Shown: positions 1 to 7,946 of the stretch, one piece after another
Layout: each line of letters opens with the position of its first letter
Position numbering within the stretch: position 1 is the first letter of the stretch
Source of the DNA: Byssothecium circinans
Taxonomy: Eukaryota; Ascomycota; Dothideomycetes; Pleosporales; Massarinaceae
Assembly: GCA_010015675.1 (NCBI GenBank)
Contig: ML976980.1
Coordinates: forward strand, 1,566,420-1,578,172
Length of the DNA: 11,753 nucleotides
Direction of reading: 5' to 3'
Notes under the pieces: model-generated
What the model was told of the DNA's origin: nothing
What the model saw: the letters and a program-made list of their open reading frames with translations, nothing else
Database searches by the model: none
Translations under genes and position numbers: made by a program

Positions 1-1080
1 TTATATAACTATATCTAGTTTATAATACTTAGTTTATAATTAATAATATTTATAAATTAGTAAAATTAGCCTAGCTTAAGTTATAAAGGGAGCTATTATT
101 ATTAAATATAGATAAGAATAAGTAGCTTATATATAGGGCGATACTATTACTAGTAATTAAATAAAATAACATGATAAATAACTTAGTAGAGATAAGGTCT
201 AAATAATTTTTTTTCTAGAATAAGCGTAACCTGTCTAAAGGTATAGATAGGAAGAAATAGTTAGCCTAGTATATTATAAATAAAACATAGTTATAAGTAG
301 TATTTATTAATATAGGAGCTACAGCCCTATTATATCTAAGAGGGTAAGAGGTAGTATAAAAGGGTAGAAAGGTAAAAAAGTATAAAATAGCTATATAGGT
401 ATTTTAAAAGTATTTATTAGTATTAGTATATATAATAAAGGGATTGCTAGTACGTAGGACGAAGGTAGTAACTATATAGTATATAAATAGCCTTAATAGT
501 AAGAGCTATAGTATATTTATTAAGAATAAGTTAATAGTATATATAACTATATATTATAAAGGTGCTTAGGCTAGTATAAAGGCTAAGATAATCTACTAGT
601 ATTTACTCTATAAAGTAAGGGAGTTATTATTTTATTATGTATAAATAGCTATCCTACTTTAGAGAATAGTAGAGGGCGCGTTTAAGAAGGGTCTAAAGTT
701 AGTTATAGAGTAGACAAGCTAACTAGTATAGGTTAACTAGATTCTTGCTTATCTACTAGGGCAAGAACTTTAAGCATATACTACAATTACTCTTTATAAT
801 TACTTCCTATAACTACTAGCTTACTATTAGCTATACTATAGAAGAAGAATTACTAGAACCTAATAATTATAAGATAGTATTATTTTCTAGTTAAGCAGGC
901 TATATACCTAGCCTACTAGGTATAAAAGGAACAGAGGACTAGGTAATTAGTATAGAGAGATAATGCTGAGAAGAGGTAAGCTTTATAGTAACAAGCCTAG
1001 ATTAGCAAGAGATAATATAGATAAACAGGGGAGAAAGGGTCTAGAATTTATCCTTAACGTAAGAGAGGGTGGGAAGCTTA
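1..1080. repeat. AT-rich, heavily RIP-mutated DNA of unknown origin
   Basis: This stretch has no open frame of useful length on either strand and is dominated by TA, TAG, TAA and CTAG. In the first 600 bases CA occurs about three times and TG about four times, far below expectation even for AT-rich DNA. This is what RIP leaves after CpA to TpA change on both strands, so the stretch was probably a repeated element. I read several frames on both strands, including ones around 640-900 with short open runs, and found no convincing transposase, reverse transcriptase or protease motif. Normal CA and TG levels return at about 1085, which marks the right edge of the degraded block. Confidence 0.7.
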
Positions 1081-1156
1081 AATATAGAATGCTGCACGGC
1101 AGCGCTAGATAGAGTAAAGGAGAAGCGTCATCATCTTAAGATAGAAAAGGTAGCAG

Positions 1157-1975
1157 CTAGCCGTCGTTTGAAAAGCTAAGAGAGAGATCAGCCACTGGGC
1201 TAGTATCCTGACTAAGGAACATCCTGAGTGTACCACCAATCACTCCTATTCCATGGTATGTCTTTGCCTTGCTTGGTTGGAAGTAAGTAAAATCCTGCGT
1301 GCAACTATCACCCTTCATTCTAATGCGCGTAATACCATCATTACATAGGTCATACACCTTTGAAGCAAGCTGCTTCATCTCCTCCATTGCCATTTTCGCG
1401 GGTGGGTAGAAATTCAGGAGGTAGGTTATAGTGACGTAGCGATTATTCTTAAGCTAGTGGCCTTACTTATCATACCTATTAGTTAGTAGATTAATAACTG
1501 CACTAACACTACTATCCTCCTTAAGACTATAGGCGTTAATCTGGTCTTTTAATTGTGAGCAGACGTTATTCACGCTGGACATAATATCTTTAACCTACAT
1601 AAAATTATTATGTGTCTCCTTGCCTTCGCACCACGGCTTTTTGTTTAGGTAGAGCTGCTTGCCGAGCACCTGCACCGTGTTAATGATACCACGAGGCTTG
1701 ACAGCGTCCGCCTTTTCTAGCTCATAAAGTAGCACGTCGTTCTTAATGACCTTAGCACGCCGGGCTTTAGGTTGCGTTTGGTTAACACAGTCGCGCATTT
1801 CCTATGACGTAGGCTTGCTGCTGTCCTTCAGGAAGCCAGGGTAATGCTTCTAGATGCATTTAGCAAAAGGCGAGAACTGCAGATCCACATTGCGTGCGGG
1901 GATAGTAGTAGCACGCACTAAGATAGAGATGATGCTCACGGCCACAGTAACGCTAGTAGTGATACTTAGCTTCAT
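1157..1975 (-). pseudogene. Secreted cysteine-containing protein remnant (five internal stops)
   Basis: Three open segments (1850-1975, 1595-1798 and 1157-1393) lie in one frame and join without any indel into a 272-codon reading frame with its stop at 1157-1159. The start at 1975 is chosen because it begins a clear signal peptide: MKLS, then a hydrophobic run over residues 8-20, then small residues around 22-27 suitable for cleavage. Stops fall at codons 42, 58, 127, 171 and 174 (four TAG, one TAA), as expected from RIP. Six cysteines (residues 40, 63, 116, 139, 211 and 225) could form three disulfides in an extracellular protein. No transmembrane segment follows the signal peptide. I do not recognise the family. 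The terminal TAG may itself be a RIP product, since the frame runs only six codons further to a TAA. It lies downstream of an ankyrin remnant on the same strand. A small secreted, effector-like protein is the best description; no activity is inferred. Confidence 0.75.
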
Positions 1976-2036
1976 AGTGTAAGCGTGCGAACTTGAAGTT
2001 AAGAAGGCGTCTCGTTGAGAGGATGGATGGACGAAG

Positions 2037-2140
2037 GATAGACGAATAGGCAAGTAAGGGGTTTATTGTTTCAGGAGATAGATAATAATGAACGATAGAC
2101 GAATAGGCAAGTAAGAGGCTTATTGCTCTAGAAGATAGAG
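2037..2140. repeat. Direct duplication, 57-bp period, in the leader of the secreted gene
   Basis: The block starting at 2037 (GATAGACGAATAGGCAAGTA) recurs at 2094, and similarity continues for about 45 bases through a TTATTG segment to GATAGA. Differences between the copies are mostly transitions. It lies 60-165 bases upstream of the start codon at 1975, in the probable promoter or 5' leader of that minus-strand gene. Confidence 0.8.
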
Positions 2141-2315
2141 GATGGAGCATATTAAATACTTTGCTATAAGTCTACCTAGCTCCTCCTTTTTAGCCTAGGA
2201 CGGACCAGACTTAGCGGCGCAGACTAGCACAGCGCGTCCTAGGAAGGATTGTAGTGTAGGCGGCGTAGGCCAGCACATTATCTTACCTAGATAGTTTGAA
2301 TAGATTACGGTCCGT
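2141..2315. other. Gene-free spacer with a 9-bp inverted repeat
   Basis: The spacer lies between the ankyrin remnant and the leader of the secreted-protein remnant, both on the minus strand. It contains CCTAGGACG at 2194-2202 and its exact reverse complement at 2235-2243, with a 32-base loop. On the minus strand an AT-rich TATTTAATA-like element at about 2148-2158 could serve as a core promoter for the 1975 start, but this is weak. Nothing else is seen. Confidence 0.4.
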
Positions 2316-3480
2316 TTATAAAGGATTTCTAGGATTGCTAGGTTCGTGCTGCTATAACAGACGTATAATCCTAGGGTTTCCCTTCCCTATAGCTAACGCC
2401 TTTACCGTAGCTTAGTTACCATCTAGCAAGTCCTACCTCGCGCTGCGGCGTAGAAGGAATTCAACCATGTCCTCTTACTCATGCTACACTATAATATGGA
2501 GCGCAGAGCCTATCACGTCTACGTTATGGTCAGACATGTTCTAGCGGAAAACCTTATTCACGTCAGCGCCTAACTTAAGCAAGAGCGCTGTGGCTTTAAT
2601 GCAACCTACCTCTGCGGCGCCTTGTAAGGCCATTGATCCTCACACAGTGGCACCGTGGTTAAGAAGCAACTGTATGATAGTTATTAACTAGAATAAAGCT
2701 GCCTAGTAGAGTAGAGAAATAGGGGGAAATACATATCAATTATTTAGGTTAGCACCCTTAGTAAGTAGGAAGCGCATGAGGTCCCGTTTATTATAGAGGA
2801 TCGCTATGCTAAGCGGCGACCCTATTTATTCCACCTCATGATTAAGCGCAAGGCCAGCGTCTATAAGCACTTGCATTACGTTAGGTACGCCTCTAGTAGC
2901 AGCGTGATATACTACGTAGCCCTGCATTACTATAGCACGCCATTCCTAAGGGATACTATTAAGGGGAGGGATGATAATTAGGTCCTAGGGACTAGAACAG
3001 CCCTACCAGTAGTCCCTAGGGAGGCTAGCTATAAGATAGCGAAGACTATTCATATGGCCGCTGTAGGCAGCTGCGCCTATTACTATCTTTATCAGTGGAC
3101 TAGTTTCGTTAATATTAGGGAAGGCTAGCACTTAAGTAGTGCAGGCCTTAACGTCTACTAAGGCGCCTTGTTTGCACGCTTAGAGTAACGCTCAGCCAGC
3201 GTTTAGCGCGGCCATAGATGTGTATGCCTGCTGCTGCCAAGATAGAAGAATGTGTGGATTATGCAGCTAGTTTAGACACCATAGTGCACGAGGTGGAGCG
3301 TTGCAAGTAGCATAACTTTATAAGAGGGCGATTAATAACGTCTAGGTAGTAAGGACGTAGTTGTATTTATAAATGTAGCAATAATATGACGCTATACCAT
3401 GGATAGTTTAGTCCTAAAACTTTAGGCAAGGCTATGCTAATTAGGTTCCAGCGCTAGGAGGGGTGAATAGTGCTATGCAC
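2316..3480 (-). pseudogene. Ankyrin-repeat protein remnant
   Basis: One frame can be followed from about 3480 to a TAA at 2316-2318, broken by many stops but by no frameshift in the repeat part. About seven ankyrin-type repeats are visible, with helix cores such as AAYSGHMNSLRYLI (about 3020-3075), AATRGVPNVMQVLIDAG (about 2865-2910), LMRFLLTKGANLN (about 2745-2785), IIQLLLNHGATV (about 2650-2690), ALLLKLGADVN (about 2555-2590), MVEFLL (about 2450) and PRIIRLL (about 2355). The spacing and the G-A-D/N-V-N turns are typical of fungal ankyrin proteins, which mediate protein-protein contacts inside the cell. The front part (3300-3480) resembles the linker seen in fungal F-box/ankyrin proteins, but no F-box can be proven. 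The start is unresolved: an ATG at 3537-3535 lies in another frame, so an intron or frameshift would be needed. Stops are almost all TAG or TAA, fitting RIP. Confidence 0.8.
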
Positions 3481-3782
3481 CCTAGCTTCCTTATACGCCA
3501 CCTGCTGTTCACTAGTGCCTAAGCGGCGAAGGCGCATCTACGCCGCTTGAATCTATGTAGCAATGCTAGACTCTCTCACTTTAGGGCATTGCCTGCTGTA
3601 TGCGGCGTATGCGACGTATGCGGCGCAACGCTCTAGGATCGCGGCCCCTACTGACCTAGCCTATTCATAGATAAATAGAAAGGTAGGTTTGCAGTAGCTT
3701 ATAGACTGCCTATATCTTTCTTCATTGCTATTTCAGATACACTACTTCCCTCCCAACAAAACTCGTCCATTCAACTGCAGCC
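3481..3782. promoter_or_regulatory. Shared upstream region of divergent ankyrin and secreted-protein remnants
   Basis: The region lies between the leftward ankyrin frame and the rightward secreted-protein gene. The last 70 bases before 3783 are pyrimidine-rich and then A/C-rich, as in many fungal leaders, ending in CAGCCATGC around the start codon, a good initiation context. A 9-bp unit GTATGCGGC is repeated three times in tandem at 3598-3624 (middle copy with one change). No clear TATA box is identified. Confidence 0.4.
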
Positions 3783-4354
3783 ATGCTGTTCTTCCGCCTG
3801 ATTACATCTGCCCTATGCCTGTGGGGCGTGCAAGGGCTGCTAGTGCAGGAAGAGAGCTCACTTAGTAGGCGTGCGGTGCTAAAAGTCATCCTTGATTATG
3901 TAGTAGCAGCCATTAGGAAGCATGCTATTGGTGCTTTAAAGACTAGTACGTATCCTCTCCTACTCGCTATGTTGAGGTGGCATCTAGGCTAACGTAGCAA
4001 ATAGTAATGCACTCTAGCATTAGGCCTAGCAATACTGCTTATATTACTAGAGGCAAGGGCTTGCAAATAGTAGAGACGACTATGCTTTACGTAATTATAA
4101 AGGATCAGGAGCTGTACAAAGACTCGCTAGCCAAATACTGCATACCAAAAGATCAGTACTGCGCGCAGCCTGGTAATACGCAACAGGACTAGAAAGAAGC
4201 GTAGGCATAGATATTAAAGGCGTAGGCAGACTATATAGAGGAGCAGACTACGTTAGTAACGCATAAAGGAGGCCCTGACCCTACTAGCTTCTTTAAGACA
4301 GTAGAAGAGCTGATCCTGCAGCACAAGAAGGTACAGATCAACATTGAGAATTAA
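3783..4354 (+). pseudogene. Second secreted protein remnant, two exons
   Basis: Exon 1 (3783-3945) begins with a signal peptide, MLFFRLITSALCLWGVQG, followed by a short polar stretch with a possible basic processing site (SRR, residues 28-30). Exon 2 starts at 4005; joining it to exon 1 splits codon 55 after its first base and brings the downstream open segment exactly into frame. That segment runs 61 codons to a TAG at 4190, then continues through stops at 4202, 4208 and 4223, and again openly to a TAA at 4352-4354, giving about 170 codons. The TAGs fit RIP of CAG or TGG codons. Two cysteines lie at residues 100 and 107. The true end is uncertain, because the final TAA may also be a mutated glutamine codon; two adjacent stops at 4370-4375 close the frame in any case. 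I do not recognise the family. It is another small secreted, effector-like protein next to the ankyrin remnant. Confidence 0.65.
3946..4004 (+). other. Predicted spliceosomal intron, 59 bases
   Basis: The donor is GTACGT, the branch site is GCTAAC (CTAAC at 3989-3993) and the acceptor is AAATAG. The length, branch-to-acceptor distance (about 11 bases) and consensus are all typical of filamentous ascomycetes. Removing it fuses two otherwise out-of-frame open segments, which is independent support. Without splicing, exon 1 would end at a stop at 3990-3992. Confidence 0.7.
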
Positions 4355-4375
4355 TACCTAGCAGGCACTTAGTAA

Positions 4376-4839
4376 GGCAACGCTACTACGTTAGCCTCAC
4401 TCTCTTGTATCTATTAAAGGGCTTCCTTAATCTACTTTTCCTATCTACGTCTTACCATACGGTTCATTTTATAATAATTGATTCATTTACTCCTTTCTCT
4501 ACCTAATCGCTAACAAAGTAGCTAGGGTTGCATAGAGCTGTAGCCTTTAATAAATATAATATAATAGGTTAGACCTAACTGAGAGGACGCGACGGATTAT
4601 GCCTAATCCGTGGCGGAACAGGTCTAGCGTCAGGGTTGCTAGCCTGAATCTGGGGCGCGGATAGGGATAATCTATAGGAATGGGAGGGCTAATCTATTCT
4701 ATAGTAATACGTTCTCCTAACTAATTTTGTATGTAGCTATTACTTAGCAGCATTAGGAGCACTGATCCCCTATCTTGCAGCTTCACCTTTTGCGTTAGTG
4801 ATAGTTGAGGTGAGGGTAGACTCTCGCAGTAATAGAGTT
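4376..4839. other. Gene-free region with a nested inverted repeat
   Basis: No coding potential is seen. The arms TAGACCT (4570-4576) and AGGTCTA (4620-4626) are perfect complements. Between them lies a 7-bp hairpin, CGGATTA (4593-4599), loop TGCC, TAATCCG (4604-4610). A weaker stem TCAGG/CCTGA follows at 4630-4647. If the hAT element is removed, this region joins 7947 and would be part of the upstream region of the OrsD-like gene. Confidence 0.45.
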
Positions 4840-4847
4840 CTGCTAGA
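4840..4847. repeat. Target-site duplication, left copy (CTGCTAGA)
   Basis: CTGCTAGA immediately precedes the left terminal repeat and is identical to 7939-7946. Eight bases is the diagnostic target duplication length of hAT elements. Confidence 0.92.
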
Positions 4848-4869
4848 CAGACATGCCAACAATCAAGCC
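4848..4869 (+). repeat. hAT left terminal inverted repeat
   Basis: This 22-bp arm begins CAGACAT and continues with the core GCCAACAATCAAGCC. It pairs with 7917-7938 with two mismatches, at positions 3 and 6. Confidence 0.92.
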
Positions 4870-5022
4870 AAACAAGCCGTGGCCTTCGGCTTGGCTTAAG
4901 GCTTGTTTTGGAGTCATGAGGCTTGGCTTATTAGGCCTAACAAGCTTTTTTTTGATAGCTTAGATTGGAGCTTGATAAACGGCTTGATTATACTATGTAA
5001 GTTAGACCGCCCTATATAGTAA
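4870..5022. repeat. hAT left subterminal region with AAGCC/GGCTT motifs
   Basis: This noncoding stretch lies between the left terminal repeat and the transposase stop codon. It holds multiple AAGCC or GGCTT motifs, several spaced only a few bases apart, and a T run at 4947-4954. Comparable motifs occur at the other end. Known hAT elements use such clustered subterminal motifs for transposase binding; that role here is inferred. Confidence 0.7.
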
Positions 5023-7569
5023 TTACTCACTGTCTGAATCCTCGCTGCATATGCTGTATAGCAAGTCCATCTCTGCAGTGCTTATTGCTACCTCCTTAAG
5101 CTGGTTGTTGCTGCCTAAACCCGCTTTCTGCTAACGTCGTACGCATTATATAGCCGCCAATAAATAAGGTCCTATAGAGCGTTGCTGAGGCTTAAGAAGA
5201 TCACTAAGCTCACTAAACATGCGCTCACACTTACAGCTTGATGCTGGAATAGAGAGTACGTCAAGTGCAAGCTTGCTAAGGGCAAGGTATTAATCGCGCA
5301 ACGTTACCTAGTATTTTATAGGGTTATTTATATACTTAGTACCTTTCTTAGCGCGCGGCTTACTTCTCCACCATCGCTCAAACTTATCTAGCTTGATATT
5401 AATGTTGCTAGTCGCGTTAGGATTAATAAGGCTCTTGATTACGTCGTCTATGTCGTTGGGGAGCACCGCGGGGCGCCGACGTATAGGTAGTAAGGTATTG
5501 TACTTCGCCTAAAGCGCGTAAAACGTACAGTTGTTCTCCTTAAGCCACCTAGGTTTATCGCTCTAGGCGACGTCGCAGTATGTTTTGTAGTAGGGATAGA
5601 GGATCGTAGCAGCGTAGTAGGCTGGAGAGTGGTCAAGCTTAGCGTAGTAAGCGTTAGCTTTCGCCTAGGCTGCGCGTAGATTAGTAGTAAGGTAGTCTTC
5701 AGGCGCTTCATCATGCGCGTTATAGTTAATAGCCTCGTAGGCTTTAACGCGCTGCTTATAGTATGTTAGGATATGCTTAAAGACTGGAATAATCTTAGTA
5801 ATCACGCCAAAATGTCCGCCTTAGCCGCGTCCCTCTAGGCGCTTTATTACCGCTTTCAGTGGCCTTAGAGCGTCTATGTACTTAGTAATAACTACCTAGT
5901 CATGTGCTAAGAGCCTATTAGATTACATCCATGGCTACGCCTCTAGCAGCTTATTACCCTAAGTTGTGGCGTAGGTGTCCTCATCGCGGATACGTCTTAT
6001 GTGATAATTAGCGTACGCAGCAATAGTAGGCTGCAGCTTAACAGCGCGCTTAAAGCAAGAGTAGTAGGAGTTCCAGCGCGTAATGATAGGCTTAATAGGC
6101 TTAAGTATCTTACGGTCTTCAGCTGTCACGCTAGCAGGCAGGTCGCGGTGTGAGAGACGCTAAAAGTTAGCAAAAAGCGCATACTATTGCGGCGTTTTAA
6201 TGTAGTTGATAATATCTAACAGGACGCCTAGCAGGCCGTCGCGCCTCTACTTAGTCATAAACTTGCTCTCTTTAGCAAGCTTGCTAGCGTCGTTATTAAA
6301 AGCATTAGCTTCTTTGCCCTAAAGCAGAGTCTAGCTAACAAGGTTAAGAGTATGAGGGCCGCAGCGGAGGTGGCGATAAGGCGCGTTGAAACCTATCTCT
6401 TACGCTAACTCATGAATAGCAGTGTCGTTATTACTCGCGTTATTAAGTATGAAGTAACTAATGTTGAGCAGGTTAATACTAAACTACTATATTATTTAGC
6501 TAATAACCTCTACCATCCTCTCACTACTATGAGCGCCTGCTAGTAGCGGCAGCGCTATAGGTAAATCCTGAAGCTCACTACGCTTACTAATAAAGTGGGC
6601 AACGACACCTAGAAACCTACGCTTGCCGCCCTTTATCATCTAGCTATTAAAGCTAAGGTAGATCTTGCTTAGCGCCTAAGATAGCTCTAAGACTACCTAA
6701 GGCTTTAGGTAGTCATAGAGTCACAAAATAAAGCCTAAAACGCTTGTGCGAGAGGACTATAACGCAGCCTTAGCCTCTAGGTTAGCAGCCGCAATTAGCT
6801 GTTAAAATGCTGGTAACTTAAACTCTCTTAATAGGTGATTATTCTTAACAAGCTAACTAACGGCAGCAAGCCTAAAGTGCTGAGTATTAAAGCCGCTGAG
6901 CTCATTAGCAATATCTTGAGGGACGCTAATCTTATCGCCTATAAGGACCTGGCGTAGGTGGCTTATCTCGCGCTTCTCTACTTCTTTTCCTAGCGGTAGA
7001 TAGCTATGACCGCGCTTTTTCTAGCTTAGGTAGCGGGCTATCATTAACGTTGACAGCGTCATCTTATATATGCCTACACCTCTAGCGTCTATAATCTTGT
7101 GCTAATGGCAGTATTAATAGACAAAGAAGAGCCAATTCAGCTCCTTAAGCAGCGCAACGTGGTACCCATGAAGGTATACCCAGCTCCTCTTTGCGCGCTG
7201 TGTTGCTAACGGCTTCATATATTTTAGTATACGCTTGAAATCAAGCCCGTTAAAGTCATCCTCTAGGTGCGCGTCTAGGCTCTTGTTACCGTCCTCGTTA
7301 ACACCCTTAGCGGGCTCTCTAACGTCTGTTGTAGCTATTGTTGTAGCGTCGCTGCCCTTAGTGGGCGGGACGATGCTATCCTTATTCTATAACTTGTGGA
7401 ATCGCGACTCAAAGGTAGCTCGCGGCGATAGGCGCTGTGACAGCGTCAATTGCGTATTATCCAGCTCAATCGGCTGGGTAGACGTGCCTCAGGCGGCTAT
7501 TTTAGCACGTTTGTGCGGCTTAGGGATTGCAGCGCTATTACGCGCGCGTTTTGACTGCTTCAGCGGCAT
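5023..7569 (-). pseudogene. hAT transposase remnant
   Basis: The frame from ATG at 7569 to TAA at 5023-5025 is 849 codons, and every place checked is in the same frame, so substitutions rather than indels broke it. The N-terminus is basic. Around residues 127-160 (SWVYLHGYHV, then a C-H-H pattern) lies a BED-like zinc-finger region. The RNase-H-like core includes FLGVVAHF (after residue 310) and LPLLAGAHSSERMVEVI, and TRWNSYY has its W at residue 499. The C-terminal hAT dimerisation region has PASSCKCERMFSELSDLL at about residues 765-785. More than a dozen stops lie in the first 400 codons alone. In the conserved core motif the aspartate is replaced by N308 and the following tryptophan codon by TAG, both explicable by TG to TA change. 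Intact proteins of this family cut and paste DNA in the nucleus; this copy is dead. Confidence 0.93.
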
Positions 7570-7916
7570 ACTAAATAAGCTTAGTGTAGCTGAAGAGATA
7601 GAGTGATAGCTAAAAACGCGTGCCGCTAGAGGTGGCTGGCCGCTTACTAGTACTAGTAAGTAACTTAGCTATCAATAAGCTAACTACTGTACTGGTACAA
7701 CACCAGAAAAGTATCATGAGATCATCTATACAGTAGCCTTAAAAACGTCACTAAACTTAGCCTAAAACTACTCTGCTGCCTACTTTTTATCAAGCCTAAT
7801 AAGCTAAATAATCAAGCCTTCCCTCCTTAGCTTGGCTTGTTAGCAAATTACTATACGTTAGCTTGGATTGATAGAACCAAGCCAAGCTCAAGCCAAACAA
7901 TCAAGCGCTTGTTAGC
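7570..7916. other. hAT upstream and right subterminal region
   Basis: This is the noncoding part of the element in front of the transposase start. It contains a perfect 18-bp palindrome, CTTACTAGTACTAGTAAG, at 7643-7660, 74-91 bases upstream of the transposase ATG, and about six AAGCC/GGCTT motifs between 7790 and 7925. A long open frame on the plus strand across 7235-7606 is antisense to the transposase and has no family resemblance. Confidence 0.65.
7643..7660. repeat. 18-bp perfect palindrome upstream of the hAT transposase
   Basis: CTTACTAGTACTAGTAAG equals its own reverse complement. It could be a dimeric protein-binding site in the transposase promoter; this is inference from position only. 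Confidence 0.5.
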
Positions 7917-7938
7917 GGCTTGATTGTTGGCAGGTGTG
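7917..7938 (-). repeat. hAT right terminal inverted repeat
   Basis: This is the complementary arm to 4848-4869. On the minus strand it begins CACACCT and then has the same core GCCAACAATCAAGCC. Confidence 0.92.
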
Positions 7939-7946
7939 CTGCTAGA
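7939..7946. repeat. Target-site duplication, right copy (CTGCTAGA)
   Basis: CTGCTAGA directly follows the right terminal repeat and is identical to 4840-4847, confirming the exact right end of the hAT element. Confidence 0.92.

Larger units (their letters stand above)
4848..7938 (-). mobile_element. hAT-superfamily DNA transposon, full length, RIP-inactivated
   Basis: The element is 3091 bp. It is bounded by 22-bp terminal inverted repeats (4848-4869 and 7917-7938, 20 of 22 matching, beginning CAG and CAC and sharing the 15-base core GCCAACAATCAAGCC) and by a perfect 8-bp target duplication. The single transposase gene runs on the minus strand. The two subterminal regions are full of AAGCC/GGCTT motifs in both orientations, about eight on the left (4855-4990) and six on the right (7790-7925), as expected for transposase binding sites of hAT elements. 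The intact ends and exact duplication show a normal transposition into this site. In-frame stops and a lost catalytic aspartate show that it can no longer move by itself. Confidence 0.95.

Noticed and set aside
200..1000. Possible retroelement gene (protease- or polymerase-like pieces)
   Set aside because: Reading several frames with RIP in mind gave only short open runs and no ordered motifs; the claim would be guesswork.
1091..1103. GCTGC-ACG-GCAGC hairpin as a terminator
   Set aside because: The stem is only 5 bp without a T run, and stem-loop terminators of this kind are not expected in a fungal nuclear genome.
1953..2150. Minus-strand frame of 65 codons with a hydrophobic look
   Set aside because: It overlaps the start of the secreted-protein remnant in another frame and is largely the translation of the 57-bp duplication.
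4570..4626. Degenerate tRNA gene
   Set aside because: The 7-bp outer stem suggests an acceptor arm, but there are no D or T arms, no TTC-type loop and the inner stem is 7 bp with a 4-base loop.
5448..5714. Open minus-strand frame of 88 codons rich in T, L and R
   Set aside because: It lies in another frame of the hAT transposase and has low-complexity composition expected from a shadow frame.
7235..7606. Open plus-strand frame of 123 codons
   Set aside because: It is antisense to the N-terminal part of the hAT transposase, which has clear family motifs; the plus-strand product shows no domain.
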